This document shows, in pieces, positions 17,660-26,693 of a stretch of DNA of 64,000 bases; the stretch's first letter is position 1, and every line of letters begins with the position of its first letter. The DNA comes from Maricaulis sp036231565 (GTDB lineage Bacteria; Pseudomonadota; Alphaproteobacteria; Caulobacterales; Maricaulaceae): NCBI GenBank assembly GCA_036231565.1, contig JAZAHA010000013.1:14827-78826 (forward strand). Direction: 5' to 3'. The notes below the pieces were generated by a model. It did no database searches. It was not told the DNA's origin and saw only the letters and a program-made list of their open reading frames with translations. Made by a program: the position numbers and the translations under genes.

Positions 17660-20600
17660 CTACCAGCGGGCCCGGACACCGGCATAGAAGCGCCGCCCGG
17701 CCGCGTCATAGCCCGGGCTGAAATTGCGCCGGCCGCCGCTTTCCGTACCGCTTGGCAGGAAGGGGCCGTAATCGTAGAAGACATTGTTGATGCCGCCGAA
17801 AATCTGCAGCCGGCCATCGGCCCCGGCGAGATAGCGCACATGCAGGTCGTGCTGCATCCACGGATCGATCTCCAGAAAGAGCATATCTTCGGCATTGGCC
17901 TTCGCCGCGCGGTCATGCCCGTCGACGGCGGCGCCTTCATAGCGCACCCGCCACTGCATCAGCCACGGTCCGCGCGTCACGCCCAGCCGGGCCGTCCAGC
18001 GGTGGTGCGGCGCGCCGACCTCGCCATCCCAGACGGATCGGCTGACCTCGCCATCCGACCCTTCAAACACCTGCTCGAGGCGATCAGTATAGGTGTAGAG
18101 AATCCGCAAATCCCAGTCACCCGCCCAGATCGAGGAGGGTGACATCTGCCAGGCATAGTCCAGCGTCACATCAGCCCCGGCGGACCGGATCTCGTTGAGA
18201 TTGGCGACGCGGTTCTGCATCTCGAGCAGCTGGCCCGTCTCGCCGCGCTCGATGTCGGCACAGTACCGGTTGGCGGAGATCGCAACCGGTGCGCCATAGC
18301 ATTCGGACAGCAAAGCCTGGCTGGACAGGGACGAGATCGCGCCGGACACCCGGATGTCGTAGACGTCGACCGACAGGCTGAGCTCTTCGGCGCGCACCGG
18401 GGTGAAGACCAGCCCCAGCGTCACGGCATCCGAGCGCTCTTCCTCGAGAGCCGGATTGCCCGTGTTCGGCGCATAGACGCTGGTAATCGTCTGCTCATAG
18501 ATGCCGTCTTCGGCAATGGCCCGGGCAATACCCGGTTCGGAGCGGCAGTTTTCGGCAAGCTGGCCGGAACTCGTGGCGGTTACGCCATGACAGGGATCGC
18601 TGACGGTGTCGTAGTCGCCGCGCGGACCGGAATAAAGCTCGGTCAGGCTGGGTGCGCGCTGGGCCCGGGAGACCTGCCCGCGAAAGGCCAGTGCGTCGCT
18701 GGCCGACCAGACACCGCCGAGACGATAGCTGCCGACCAGACCCACCCGGTCGATATCGTAATGGGCCAGACGCACGGCTGCGGTGACGTCGAAACGATCC
18801 GGGACGACCGGCACCAACGCCTCGGCAAACACTTCGCTCGCATGGCCGACCGCGTCCAGATCGGGAACCCCGACATAGCCGGTCTCGCGATTGAGGGCCG
18901 CCGCATCGCCACGCGTGCGCTGGCTGTCGATGCGGTGTTCCAGCCCCCAGGCCACCGAAACGATCCGCCCGTCGGGCAATGCGACATCGCCCACCGCCGA
19001 CCCGCCCAGCGTCCATTGCTCGACCTCGACCTCCAGCCGGTCAGTGGCACGGATATAGTCGGCCGCATCGGCCGAGATCGCATTCACACCGAACATGTCC
19101 AGCGGCGCACACCCGGCCGCGCGCGCAGCGGCGCTCACGCAGCGATAGCTGCCGGGATTTGCCGGATCGGCCTCGATATCCAGCGCATTGCGGATGTGCG
19201 CGTAATTCACCTCGCCGCTGCGCAGCTGGTCCTGGTCGTAGCGGCCATGGCCCAGCGCGACGTCCCAGCTCCAGATCCCGGCCTCGCCCTGCAGTCCGGC
19301 CCAGAAACGCTGGGTCGTCCGGTCGTTCTGGCGGTATTCCTCGCCCAGCTCGCTGAAGCGGCGGCGCCATGTGATGCCGGACAATCCCTCCGACAAGGCC
19401 GCCTGCCGGATCGGTTCGGGCACGAATGGGTGGTCGACCGGGATCATGCCGATCCGCTGATTGTCGAGCCCGAAGCGCTCATTGTAATACGCGGTCTGGG
19501 CTTCCCGCGTGGACAGGCTCTCGCTGTGCGAGAACAGGCCGGTGAAATAGGCCGAGACACCGCCATCGAAGTCATAATCAAGCTTGAGCGCCAGCAGATC
19601 CCGCTCGCGCGGCACCGAGATCGTGGCGAAGACGCGGGTGTCATAGCCATCCGTCCCGATATCGAAGCCGGTCCGCAGCCCGGTTTCGTCATACCAGAAA
19701 TCATAGCCGATGAAGCGTCCGCCCGGCGTGTAGCTCGACAGGTCCGCCTCCAGCGTTTTGCCATCGCTGGACAGGCTGACCGGAACCCGCGCCCAGTCGC
19801 GCTCCTCGGCACCGATACGGCGCATCCGGTCACGCGTGGCGTTGATCAGGAGCCGGCCGCGGCCATCGCCGAACCGCCAGCCCTGCGTGGCGCTGAGCAC
19901 GTGATACTGGCCGCCGCCATCCTGGGTCATGCCGGCCTGGGCAAGCAGGCGGCCGCCCTCCAGATCGTCGATCAGGACGAAATTGACCACGCCCGCAATC
20001 GCATCCGATCCATAGACCGCAGACGCGCCGCCGGTGGAGATTTCCACCCGTTCGACAAACTCCGCCGGAATGGTGTCCGAACCGAAACGGCTGGCATTGC
20101 CGCTGTTTGCCACCGTGCGCCGCCCGTCGATCAGGACCAGCGTGCGCGTCGTGCCCAGACCGCGCAGCCCGATCGAGGACAGGCCGGCATTCTGGGCGCT
20201 GAGATGCGTCGAGGCGTTGGAGAATTCCAGCGTCGCCGGCGACTGGCTGGCGATCATCTCGCCGATCTCGATCGCGCCAGAGGTTTCCAGCGCCGCACGG
20301 CCGATCACCTGTACCGGCAAGACCGCCGCCCGTCCGGCCCTTTCGAAGCGCGAACCGGTCACCAGGATCACTTCCTGCGGATCGATATAAGCCGATGCGA
20401 CAGGCATTTCGGCGAGATCGACACCGGCCCGGTGCCCGGACAGGCGGATGACACCGGCCTGTGCCTCGCGCGCCGCGTCCGGCCCGGGCTCTTCGGCCCG
20501 CCGTCCGAGGACATGGGTGCGGGCATCGACGGTGCTGAATTCCAGCCCGGTTCCGGCAAGCAGCCGCTCGAGCCCCTCTTCCGCCCCGTATCGACCCTCG

Positions 20601-20851
20601 ACGCCCCGCGTCTGCACGCCGGCAACCAGATGCGATTCGGCCAACAATTGATGGCCCGTCACCAGGGCAAAGCGCGACAAGGCAGGGCCCAGCGGTCCGG
20701 CCGGAATATCGAAGCTGAAAGCAGCGGGCGTAGCGGCTTGCGTGTCCTGTGCCACCGCGCAGGCGTGCGGCGTCATCACCGGGAGCAGCGCACCGAGGAT
20801 GGCTGCCCGGACGCCTTTCATCCTGACCGATGTCCTGCCACTGAAACGCAT
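17660..20851 (-). CDS. TonB-dependent receptor with N-terminal STN signalling domain (FecA-like transducer)
   Basis: About 1063 aa. A signal peptide is followed by a secretin/TonB short N-terminal (STN) domain (FDIPAGPLGPALSRFALVTG to about residue 125), a plug (VILVTGSRFERAG; SIGLRGLGTTRTLVLIDGRR; GSDAIAGVVNFVL) and a long barrel ending FYAGVRARW. STN domains contact a FecR-type anti-sigma factor; FecR and an ECF sigma gene lie directly upstream. It is therefore both importer and signal transducer. Start chosen at 20851 (MRFSGRTS), which has GAGG seven bases upstream; ATGs at 20896 and 20821 are alternatives. Plug and barrel resemble the following receptor gene, suggesting duplication with gain or loss of the STN domain. 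Confidence 0.92.
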   Translation of the reverse strand: MRFSGRTSVRMKGVRAAILGALLPVMTPHACAVAQDTQAATPAAFSFDIPAGPLGPALSRFALVTGHQLLAESHLVAGVQTRGVEGRYGAEEGLERLLAGTGLEFSTVDARTHVLGRRAEEPGPDAAREAQAGVIRLSGHRAGVDLAEMPVASAYIDPQEVILVTGSRFERAGRAAVLPVQVIGRAALETSGAIEIGEMIASQSPATLEFSNASTHLSAQNAGLSSIGLRGLGTTRTLVLIDGRRTVANSGNASRFGSDTIPAEFVERVEISTGGASAVYGSDAIAGVVNFVLIDDLEGGRLLAQAGMTQDGGGQYHVLSATQGWRFGDGRGRLLINATRDRMRRIGAEERDWARVPVSLSSDGKTLEADLSSYTPGGRFIGYDFWYDETGLRTGFDIGTDGYDTRVFATISVPRERDLLALKLDYDFDGGVSAYFTGLFSHSESLSTREAQTAYYNERFGLDNQRIGMIPVDHPFVPEPIRQAALSEGLSGITWRRRFSELGEEYRQNDRTTQRFWAGLQGEAGIWSWDVALGHGRYDQDQLRSGEVNYAHIRNALDIEADPANPGSYRCVSAAARAAGCAPLDMFGVNAISADAADYIRATDRLEVEVEQWTLGGSAVGDVALPDGRIVSVAWGLEHRIDSQRTRGDAAALNRETGYVGVPDLDAVGHASEVFAEALVPVVPDRFDVTAAVRLAHYDIDRVGLVGSYRLGGVWSASDALAFRGQVSRAQRAPSLTELYSGPRGDYDTVSDPCHGVTATSSGQLAENCRSEPGIARAIAEDGIYEQTITSVYAPNTGNPALEEERSDAVTLGLVFTPVRAEELSLSVDVYDIRVSGAISSLSSQALLSECYGAPVAISANRYCADIERGETGQLLEMQNRVANLNEIRSAGADVTLDYAWQMSPSSIWAGDWDLRILYTYTDRLEQVFEGSDGEVSRSVWDGEVGAPHHRWTARLGVTRGPWLMQWRVRYEGAAVDGHDRAAKANAEDMLFLEIDPWMQHDLHVRYLAGADGRLQIFGGINNVFYDYGPFLPSGTESGGRRNFSPGYDAAGRRFYAGVRARW

Positions 20852-20969
20852 CCCCGCACCTCGACACGGGGACGCCCGATCCCCCTCATGTGACAACTTG
20901 CCAGAAGCGATGTGGCATCGCTGTTACCGAAATGTCGCATTGCTGCCGGAAGATGCACGTGCAAGCCAG

Positions 20970-22016
20970 TCAGGGTTGTATGTTTCCGTCGGACGCGTGG
21001 ATCCGGATGCCGTCGCCGACCCGCTCGATACGCAGCGACTCGGTTGCCGACAGGGCCGCCAGGAAAGCCTCGCTGTCGGACGGGTCGAAGGAACCGTTGA
21101 TCTGCAGTTCGCCCAGATCCGCGTCAGCAAAGGCGATGTCGAGATCGTTGTAGCGGCGGAATTCGCTCACCACTTCGCTCAGGCGGCGTCCGTCGAACAC
21201 AAGCCGGCCCTGACGCCAGGCTGTTGCGGCGACGACATCGACCCGCGCCGGCTCGGGCGCCGGTTCGCCCGGCACCAGCTCGACCTGGTCGCCGGCCCGC
21301 AGCAGCGCCGCCGAAGCCGGACCGCTTTCGATCCGCGTCTGCACCAGGCCCTCGACCACCGTCACGACGGTGCGGCCGTCATCGCGCGAATAGACGTTGA
21401 ACGCGGTCCCCACGGCCCGCACTTCATGCCCGCCCACCTCGACGATGAAGGGGCGCGAGGGATCGTGCGAAACCTCGAACAGGGCCTCGCCCGCCTCCAG
21501 CATGACCCGACGCTCTTCCGCCACAAACGCGGTGGTCACCCGGGAGCCGGTGTTCAGTGTCATCACCGACCCGTCCGGCAGGGCGATTTCCTGGCGGTCA
21601 CCCCGGGCCGTGGAATAGGTCTCCAGAGCCGCCAGCTGCACCGGCGCATCGCTGTCCGCCGCCCGGCCCCCGCCCAGCATGCCTGTCCACACAGGCAGGG
21701 CGATTGCCAGGGCGAGCATCGCCGCCATGCCGATCACGGCCGGCACGATCCAGGCCGGACGGCCGGGCGCCTCTTGCGCCGCCAGTTCCGCCTCGGTCGC
21801 CGCAATCAGATCGTCCGCCCAGTCGCTGCCACGGGCGGCATCAATCATGCCCTCGAGCTCGAGACAGGCATTGAGTGCCGCCTGGTGCTGCGGATCGGCC
21901 TGCAGCCAGGCTTCAAGCTCGGCTTCGGCGGCCGAATCCAGCGCGCGTTCGGCGAGCAGGCGTTCGGCCCAGGCAGAAGCGGTGTCGAAGATATTCATAT
22001 CGCGATCAGCCGGCAT
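20970..22016 (-). CDS. FecR-type anti-sigma factor/signal transducer
   Basis: A 348-aa single-pass membrane protein. The cytoplasmic N-terminus (FDTASAWAERLL...AWLQADPQHQAAL, DUF4880-like) should bind the sigma factor. One membrane helix lies near residues 95-117, then a FecR core (YSTARGDRQEIALPDGSVMTLNTGS), and a C-terminal STN-like/DUF4974 segment (FDGRRLSEVVSEFRRYND) that would meet the receptor's STN domain. The first ATG (22016) overlaps the sigma gene by 11 bp; an ATG at 21998 (MNIFDTAS) is equally plausible. It controls the sigma factor next to it in response to ligand on the STN receptor. Confidence 0.92.
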   Translation of the reverse strand: MPADRDMNIFDTASAWAERLLAERALDSAAEAELEAWLQADPQHQAALNACLELEGMIDAARGSDWADDLIAATEAELAAQEAPGRPAWIVPAVIGMAAMLALAIALPVWTGMLGGGRAADSDAPVQLAALETYSTARGDRQEIALPDGSVMTLNTGSRVTTAFVAEERRVMLEAGEALFEVSHDPSRPFIVEVGGHEVRAVGTAFNVYSRDDGRTVVTVVEGLVQTRIESGPASAALLRAGDQVELVPGEPAPEPARVDVVAATAWRQGRLVFDGRRLSEVVSEFRRYNDLDIAFADADLGELQINGSFDPSDSEAFLAALSATESLRIERVGDGIRIHASDGNIQP

Positions 22017-22584
22017 CGTTCGCCGCCCTTGCTGTATCCCCGTTCCCGTCCGGCATCCCCTGGAGATGCTCGGCCAGACGCGCCATGCCGCGCTGAACGT
22101 GTTTCTTGACCATGTGGATCGAAATGCCCATCCGCTCTGCGGCCTGCTGATAGGTCATCCCCTTCAGCTTGCAAAGCACGAAGGCGTGCCGGCATTTCGG
22201 CGGCAGCAGCCCGATTGCCTCGGACAGGGCCGCGCGCCGGGCCGTGTCACGCTCTTCATCCGTTATGGTGTCCGAAGGTGATGCGAATGGGGCAATAACG
22301 TCACTGTAATGATGCGCCACCGCAGCAGAATGGCGCCGCACCGTATTGCAGTGCCGCAGATGATTGCGCGCGAGATTGGTCGCGATCGTCGTGACAAAGG
22401 CGCCCTCATTTCTCACGGGTCCGGTATCGCCGTCGACCTCGAGCAGGCGCTCGAACGCGGCCTGGGTGATATCGTCCGCGTCCTGAGCATTACCGACAAT
22501 GCGCCACACGATCCAGCGTACGCGCCGCCCATGCACGCGATACAACTCTTCCACATTTACGGCATCATTGACGGCCGCCACCAT
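22006..22584 (-). CDS. FecI-like ECF RNA polymerase sigma factor
   Basis: A 192-aa sigma-70 family factor. Region 2 shows VEELYRVHGRRVRWIVWRIVG and DADDITQAAFERLL. Region 4 shows LPPKCRHAFVLCKLKGMTYQQAAERMGISIHMVKKHV. Length and motifs match the iron-citrate FecI group. GGGGAAG lies upstream of the ATG. It overlaps FecR by 11 bp and heads a minus-strand run of sigma, anti-sigma, STN receptor, receptor and peptidase. Its likely target is the receptor promoter region, as is usual in this family. Despite the Fec name, the ligand need not be iron; the peptidase suggests a peptide. Confidence 0.93.
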   Translation of the reverse strand: MVAAVNDAVNVEELYRVHGRRVRWIVWRIVGNAQDADDITQAAFERLLEVDGDTGPVRNEGAFVTTIATNLARNHLRHCNTVRRHSAAVAHHYSDVIAPFASPSDTITDEERDTARRAALSEAIGLLPPKCRHAFVLCKLKGMTYQQAAERMGISIHMVKKHVQRGMARLAEHLQGMPDGNGDTARAANDAG

Positions 22585-22723
22585 TCTTACGCTTCCCCGC
22601 AGCCGGCCGCCCCCTCTGGCGCCCTGTCCCAGGACAGTCCGGCATGCTCTCCCAGAGCCGTTTCACACGCAAGGTACCCGATCCGGAGCGTCACGTGTCT
22701 CATATCGAATGCGGGGAAGTCTG

Positions 22724-24130
22724 TCAGTCGACGGACGGGTCCGTCTCGCGCGCTGCCCGCGCCGCGGCGATCACAGCATCGACCTGCTCGCCGGCCAGGC
22801 CGATATAGGTTTCCGGATCCAGCAGGGCCTCGATCTCCGCTTCGCTCAGAGCGCCCCGGATGACCGCATTGCCCATCGCCGCCTCGCGAAGCCCGGCACC
22901 GCTTTCATGCGCCTCGGCCGCCAGATCGCGGATCAGTTCCTCCGCCTCGGTCCGGCCGATATGCGGCGCCAGTGCGAACACGAAACGCTGCGACAGGATC
23001 CAGCCGCCGGAGCGATCCAGATTGCGGCGCATCGCTTCGGCATCGACATGCAGCCGCCCCACAAGCCGGTTCGCCGCAGACAGCATGTCCTCGGCCTCGA
23101 TCGACAGCTCGCCGATAGCGTTATTGGGCCGCGAAGTGTTGTCGCGCTCGAAGACATTGATCATGTCGTCCGCAACGATGTCCGACAGTGCGGGAACGGT
23201 CCGGGAATAGTGGATCAGCGCCTCGGACAGGGATGGATTATTCTTGTGCGGCATGGTGCTCGATCCGACAGCCGTGCTGCTGCGCTGTTCGATAACCTCC
23301 GCGATATCGGTCATCTGCAACAGGAAAACCTCCTGCCCCACCCGCCCATAAAAGCGGGCAAGCAGACCCAGGCTGACCGCATATTCGGCAAACACATCGC
23401 GCGAGGCGTGCCAGTCATCGGCATAGGGTTCTGACAGGCCCAGCTCTTCACCGAACCGGCGCTCGACCGCCCTCGCCCGGTCACCCAGGCCGACATAGCT
23501 GCCCACCGCACCCTTCATGATGGCCGACCGCTCGACCCGGTCGAGCAGGTCTGTCAGGCGCTCGATATGGCGGCGGTTCTCACCGATCCAGCCGGAAACC
23601 TTCTTGCCGAATGTGATCGGCAGGGCGTGCTGGCCCAGCGTGCGGCCGATCATCGGCGTGTCACGGTGTGTCTCGGCAAGATCGATCAATTCCAGCTCGA
23701 TCGCCCGCAGATCCTCGATCAGTAGCAGGATCGACCGGCGCACCTGCAGGATCGCCGCCGTGTCGTAGATATCGACCGTGGTCGCGCCATAGTGGAGATA
23801 GTTGGCCGCATCAGCATCGAGCGATCGCGAAAACACATTGAGGAAGGCCACCATGCGGTGGCGGACGATCGCATACTCTTCCGCCAGCGCCTCAGCCGGA
23901 ACCGCTTCCGGCCGCGCTGCAGCCGTGATCGCATCGGCCGCCGATTGCGGGATCACCCCTTCGGCCGCCTGGGCGCGCGCCAGAGCGGCTTCGATCTCCA
24001 GCACATAGGCGTTCAGCCGTGCATCCGAGAAAACATCCTCAATGCTCCCAGACTGTGCGCCTGCGGCGCCGGGAGCCAATCCCGCGAACAGGATGACCGC
24101 AGCACGGGCTGCCTGCCGCAGGCGGCTCAC
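22724..24130 (-). CDS. Exported lyase of the fumarase/aspartase superfamily (PcaB/adenylosuccinate-lyase-like)
   Basis: 468 aa. The superfamily signature GSSTMPHKNNP is intact; HYGATTVDIYDTA and GRTLGQHALPITFGKK match the other two conserved regions. The His of the adenylosuccinate/argininosuccinate RTHGQ motif is Leu here, as non-His residues are also found in 3-carboxymuconate cycloisomerases. Unlike cytoplasmic relatives it begins with a signal peptide (MSRLRQAARAAVILFAGLAPGAAGAQ). A beta-elimination or cycloisomerisation of a dicarboxylate-type substrate in the periplasm is implied. It overlaps the upstream double-TetR gene by 4 bp (ATGA). A divergent SLC13 transporter nearby could take up a dicarboxylate product. 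Substrate unknown. Confidence 0.85.
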   Translation of the reverse strand: MSRLRQAARAAVILFAGLAPGAAGAQSGSIEDVFSDARLNAYVLEIEAALARAQAAEGVIPQSAADAITAAARPEAVPAEALAEEYAIVRHRMVAFLNVFSRSLDADAANYLHYGATTVDIYDTAAILQVRRSILLLIEDLRAIELELIDLAETHRDTPMIGRTLGQHALPITFGKKVSGWIGENRRHIERLTDLLDRVERSAIMKGAVGSYVGLGDRARAVERRFGEELGLSEPYADDWHASRDVFAEYAVSLGLLARFYGRVGQEVFLLQMTDIAEVIEQRSSTAVGSSTMPHKNNPSLSEALIHYSRTVPALSDIVADDMINVFERDNTSRPNNAIGELSIEAEDMLSAANRLVGRLHVDAEAMRRNLDRSGGWILSQRFVFALAPHIGRTEAEELIRDLAAEAHESGAGLREAAMGNAVIRGALSEAEIEALLDPETYIGLAGEQVDAVIAAARAARETDPSVD

Positions 24131-25431
24131 TGTTCGGCCCCCAGACCACGCATCAGGATGTAGACATAGTCGATGGTCGCGGTGAGCGGGTCTTCGGATA
24201 TCCGCCAGTCGGTGAAGCTGTTAGCGGCCGCAATCGTGTAGCCGCCATTCAGGAACACGGCATGCGTAAGAATGCGCTCGGCCGCCTGGATATCCACCGG
24301 CCGCGCCTCACCTGCATCAACGGCATGTTCAAGCGCATCCCCGAAGCGGCGGGCGATGTTGCGCAGCCTGGCCGCGTGCCGGCGCTGGCGCGCCTCCGGC
24401 AGGGCCGCTGCCAGCGAGGGCCTCAGCAGCGGCGTGACACCGCTGGCCTGCTGGTAGATCAGATCGCGAATGGCGTGCTCGATCACGCCGAGCCCGGACC
24501 GCCCATCGCCCTCAGCCCGATCCAGCGCCTGCTCGACAGCCGTGAAGGAGCGTTCGAGACATTGCTCCAGCAGCTGCTCCTTGTCCGGGATGTGATAATA
24601 AAAAGCGCCCCGGGTGACCCCGAGCGAGGCAGCGACTTCCGACAGGGCAACGCCACCAAATCCCTTCTTGTTGAAAAAGCGCGTGCCAGCCTTGAGGAAG
24701 GCTTCCCGCTTCATGCGATTGCGCGCTTCCCGGTCAAAGACCTGCGGCACGCCGACATCGGGTATTCCGGGCTGAAGAGGCGCCGGCTGCCACTCGCCGC
24801 CCGCCGTGAGACCGCCGGCGAGGATTTCCAGCAGCGTGTCTGCCGCCGTGTCGATATTCCAGTCACGCTTGCGCCGCGGCCAGGAGCCTATCCAGTCGAG
24901 AAGCTCGAAAACCAGGAAGGTTGCCGGTTCGGGCCGGCCGAGCGGTGCCCCGCTTTCGCGCGCCCAGCTGGCGATCATGTCATTGACGTCCGAGACGCAG
25001 CGCGACAGCTCCGCAGCAATGCTGGCATGGAGTTCATCCCCAAGCGCATCAAGGTCATTGATCGCCGCGAGATTGTGCCGCCGACCTTCAGACACGGCCC
25101 GCATGTGGTCTGCAAAGACCTCGAAGAGTTTACGCAGCTGGGCGGCGGCGCCATCCGCTGTGCGGGCGATCTCCACCGCTTCGGCCAAGGCTCTCGCCGC
25201 CGCACGATAGACTTCTCCGGCGAGATCTTCCTTGGACGCGAAATAATAGCTGATACCCGTCTTCGTCAGCCCGAGATCCCCGGCGATATCCTCGAGCCGC
25301 GTCGCGTGGACACCTTCCGCATCGAAACGCCTCGCCGCCGCCGACAGGATGGCTGCCTCCTTGCGCTGGCGTTCCTGTTCGCGCGAAAATGGCGAAGAAT
25401 GATCGGGAAAATCCGGACGGAGTACGCTCAT
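24127..25431 (-). CDS. Tandem TetR-family regulator (two complete TetR units in one chain)
   Basis: A 434-aa protein, twice the usual TetR length. The first DNA-binding domain is at about 22-72 (ILSAAARRFDAEGVHATRLEDIA ... GISYYFASKEDL), the second at about 238-290 (FLKAGTRFFNKKGFGGVALSEVA ... GAFYYHIPDKEQL). Each is followed by its own helical ligand domain. The halves are diverged, so this is an old fusion, not an assembly duplicate. Since TetR proteins act as dimers, one chain may itself form a pseudo-dimer with two different half-site preferences. It is the first gene of an operon with the exported lyase and is divergent from the esterase/transporter pair, the classic place for a local regulator of both. 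Confidence 0.9.
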   Translation of the reverse strand: MSVLRPDFPDHSSPFSREQERQRKEAAILSAAARRFDAEGVHATRLEDIAGDLGLTKTGISYYFASKEDLAGEVYRAAARALAEAVEIARTADGAAAQLRKLFEVFADHMRAVSEGRRHNLAAINDLDALGDELHASIAAELSRCVSDVNDMIASWARESGAPLGRPEPATFLVFELLDWIGSWPRRKRDWNIDTAADTLLEILAGGLTAGGEWQPAPLQPGIPDVGVPQVFDREARNRMKREAFLKAGTRFFNKKGFGGVALSEVAASLGVTRGAFYYHIPDKEQLLEQCLERSFTAVEQALDRAEGDGRSGLGVIEHAIRDLIYQQASGVTPLLRPSLAAALPEARQRRHAARLRNIARRFGDALEHAVDAGEARPVDIQAAERILTHAVFLNGGYTIAAANSFTDWRISEDPLTATIDYVYILMRGLGAEQ

Positions 25432-25777
25432 AGATCGTGCCTCTTTCCTCAGAGTACGGGACCGGAAAAGATTGGCCCCGCGGGAATTTGCGACACGCTA
25501 CCGCGCCGACAGCCCGCCTTGCTCTCCCCCATACAAGCCCAGCCCGGCATCGCTGACAAGCCCGAAGGAAGGCAATTTGAACGACGTGTACGTTTTTTAT
25601 TGACACCGTCCGAACTTCGCCGTCACTGTCACGGAAACGCTAAAATGCGGGGAGGGTAGCATGAAATCCAGGGCACGCTCGAAGTGTGACCAGTTCGCCC
25701 GTATGCACAGCAACCGGGCGATCTAGCACGCCTTCCATCCAGCCTGCCCTCCCGGCCCGAATCCGGACCGTACTCTC
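25432..25777. other. Divergent intergenic region between double-TetR and esterase genes
   Basis: 346 bp without a credible gene. It holds an AT-richer stretch around 25571-25606 with the imperfect inverted pair AACG-N7-CGTT (25580-25594) followed by TTTTTTATTGACA. A -35-like TTGACA is at 25600, but no -10 at proper spacing was found on the plus strand. The inverted pair is the best local candidate for a TetR operator; support is weak. Confidence 0.35.
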
Positions 25778-26692
25778 ATGCGCCTTTCACACATTATCAT
25801 GCTCACCATCCTGTCTGCGATGGCCGGAAATGCCGTTGCGCAGAGCCCCGACGCGAGCCTCGCCGTCCCTACAGGCCGCGCCTCGCTCATATATTCCGGA
25901 TGGGGAGGCCCCGACCTCACGGTCGAGACCTATCGCCCAGAGAACCTGCCAGCTGACGCCCCCATCCTCTTCGTCATGCACGGAGTCAACCGGAACCCCG
26001 ACGACTATCGCGACGCATGGATCGGCCTGGCTGAAGCCTGCGGGCTGGCGATCATTGCGCCCGGATTTGATCGGGACAGCTTTCCGGGGTCTTCCGGATA
26101 TAATCTGGGTGAGCCTCTGCCAGGCACGGTTCCGGTCTCTGCCTTCGATGCCATCGAGCCCCTGTTCACCACCATGCGTGCCGGACTGGGCTCGACGCGC
26201 AGCGGGTATTCGATATTCGGACATTCTGCGGGAGCGCAATTCGTCCATCGTTTCCTGATGCTGACGCCGGACACGCATGTCGAGGCCGCGGTTGTCGCCA
26301 ATGCAGGCTGGTACACCTGGCCCGATACCTCGGTTGAATGGCCGTACGGGTTTGCCGATGCGCCGCGAACCCCGCTCGCGCCGGGCGATATCGCCGCCCT
26401 GCCGGTCACCCTGCTTCTGGGCGAAGCCGACAATGACCCGGATGCGTCCAATCTGCGCCAGACCCCCGAAGCCCGGGCCCAGGGCGCACACCGGTTCGAG
26501 CGAGGTCTGAATACCGCCGCGCTGGTGGAGCAACTCGCCGCCGACGCAGGACTGGAGCACGGATGGGCCGTCGCGACGGTGCCCGGCGTGGCCCACGACA
26601 ATACCCGGATGGCGCCCGCCGCGGTCCGCCATCTTGTTCCCGAGCACATCCACAATACGACGGCCTGCCGGCTTGCCACGAACGGAGACTGA
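25778..26692 (+). CDS. Secreted alpha/beta-hydrolase (esterase/depolymerase-like)
   Basis: 304 aa with a signal peptide (to about residue 22, GNAVAQ). The fold shows an oxyanion strand (ILFVMHGVNRNPDDY), the nucleophile elbow GHSAG (IFGHSAGAQFVHRF), an acidic residue in the LLLGEADND region, and a late His (VPGVAHDNTRMA). It resembles PHB-depolymerase/feruloyl-esterase-like hydrolases, which cleave polyesters or aromatic esters outside the cytoplasm. The stop is one base before the start of the SLC13 transporter, so the two are co-transcribed; together they suggest release and uptake of an organic acid. The substrate is not readable. Confidence 0.85.
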   Translation: MRLSHIIMLTILSAMAGNAVAQSPDASLAVPTGRASLIYSGWGGPDLTVETYRPENLPADAPILFVMHGVNRNPDDYRDAWIGLAEACGLAIIAPGFDRDSFPGSSGYNLGEPLPGTVPVSAFDAIEPLFTTMRAGLGSTRSGYSIFGHSAGAQFVHRFLMLTPDTHVEAAVVANAGWYTWPDTSVEWPYGFADAPRTPLAPGDIAALPVTLLLGEADNDPDASNLRQTPEARAQGAHRFERGLNTAALVEQLAADAGLEHGWAVATVPGVAHDNTRMAPAAVRHLVPEHIHNTTACRLATNGD

Positions 26693-26693
26693 C

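Noticed and set aside
18587..20893. 768-aa plus-strand frame
   Set aside because: Antisense to the STN receptor, whose signal peptide, STN, plug and barrel motifs are clear.
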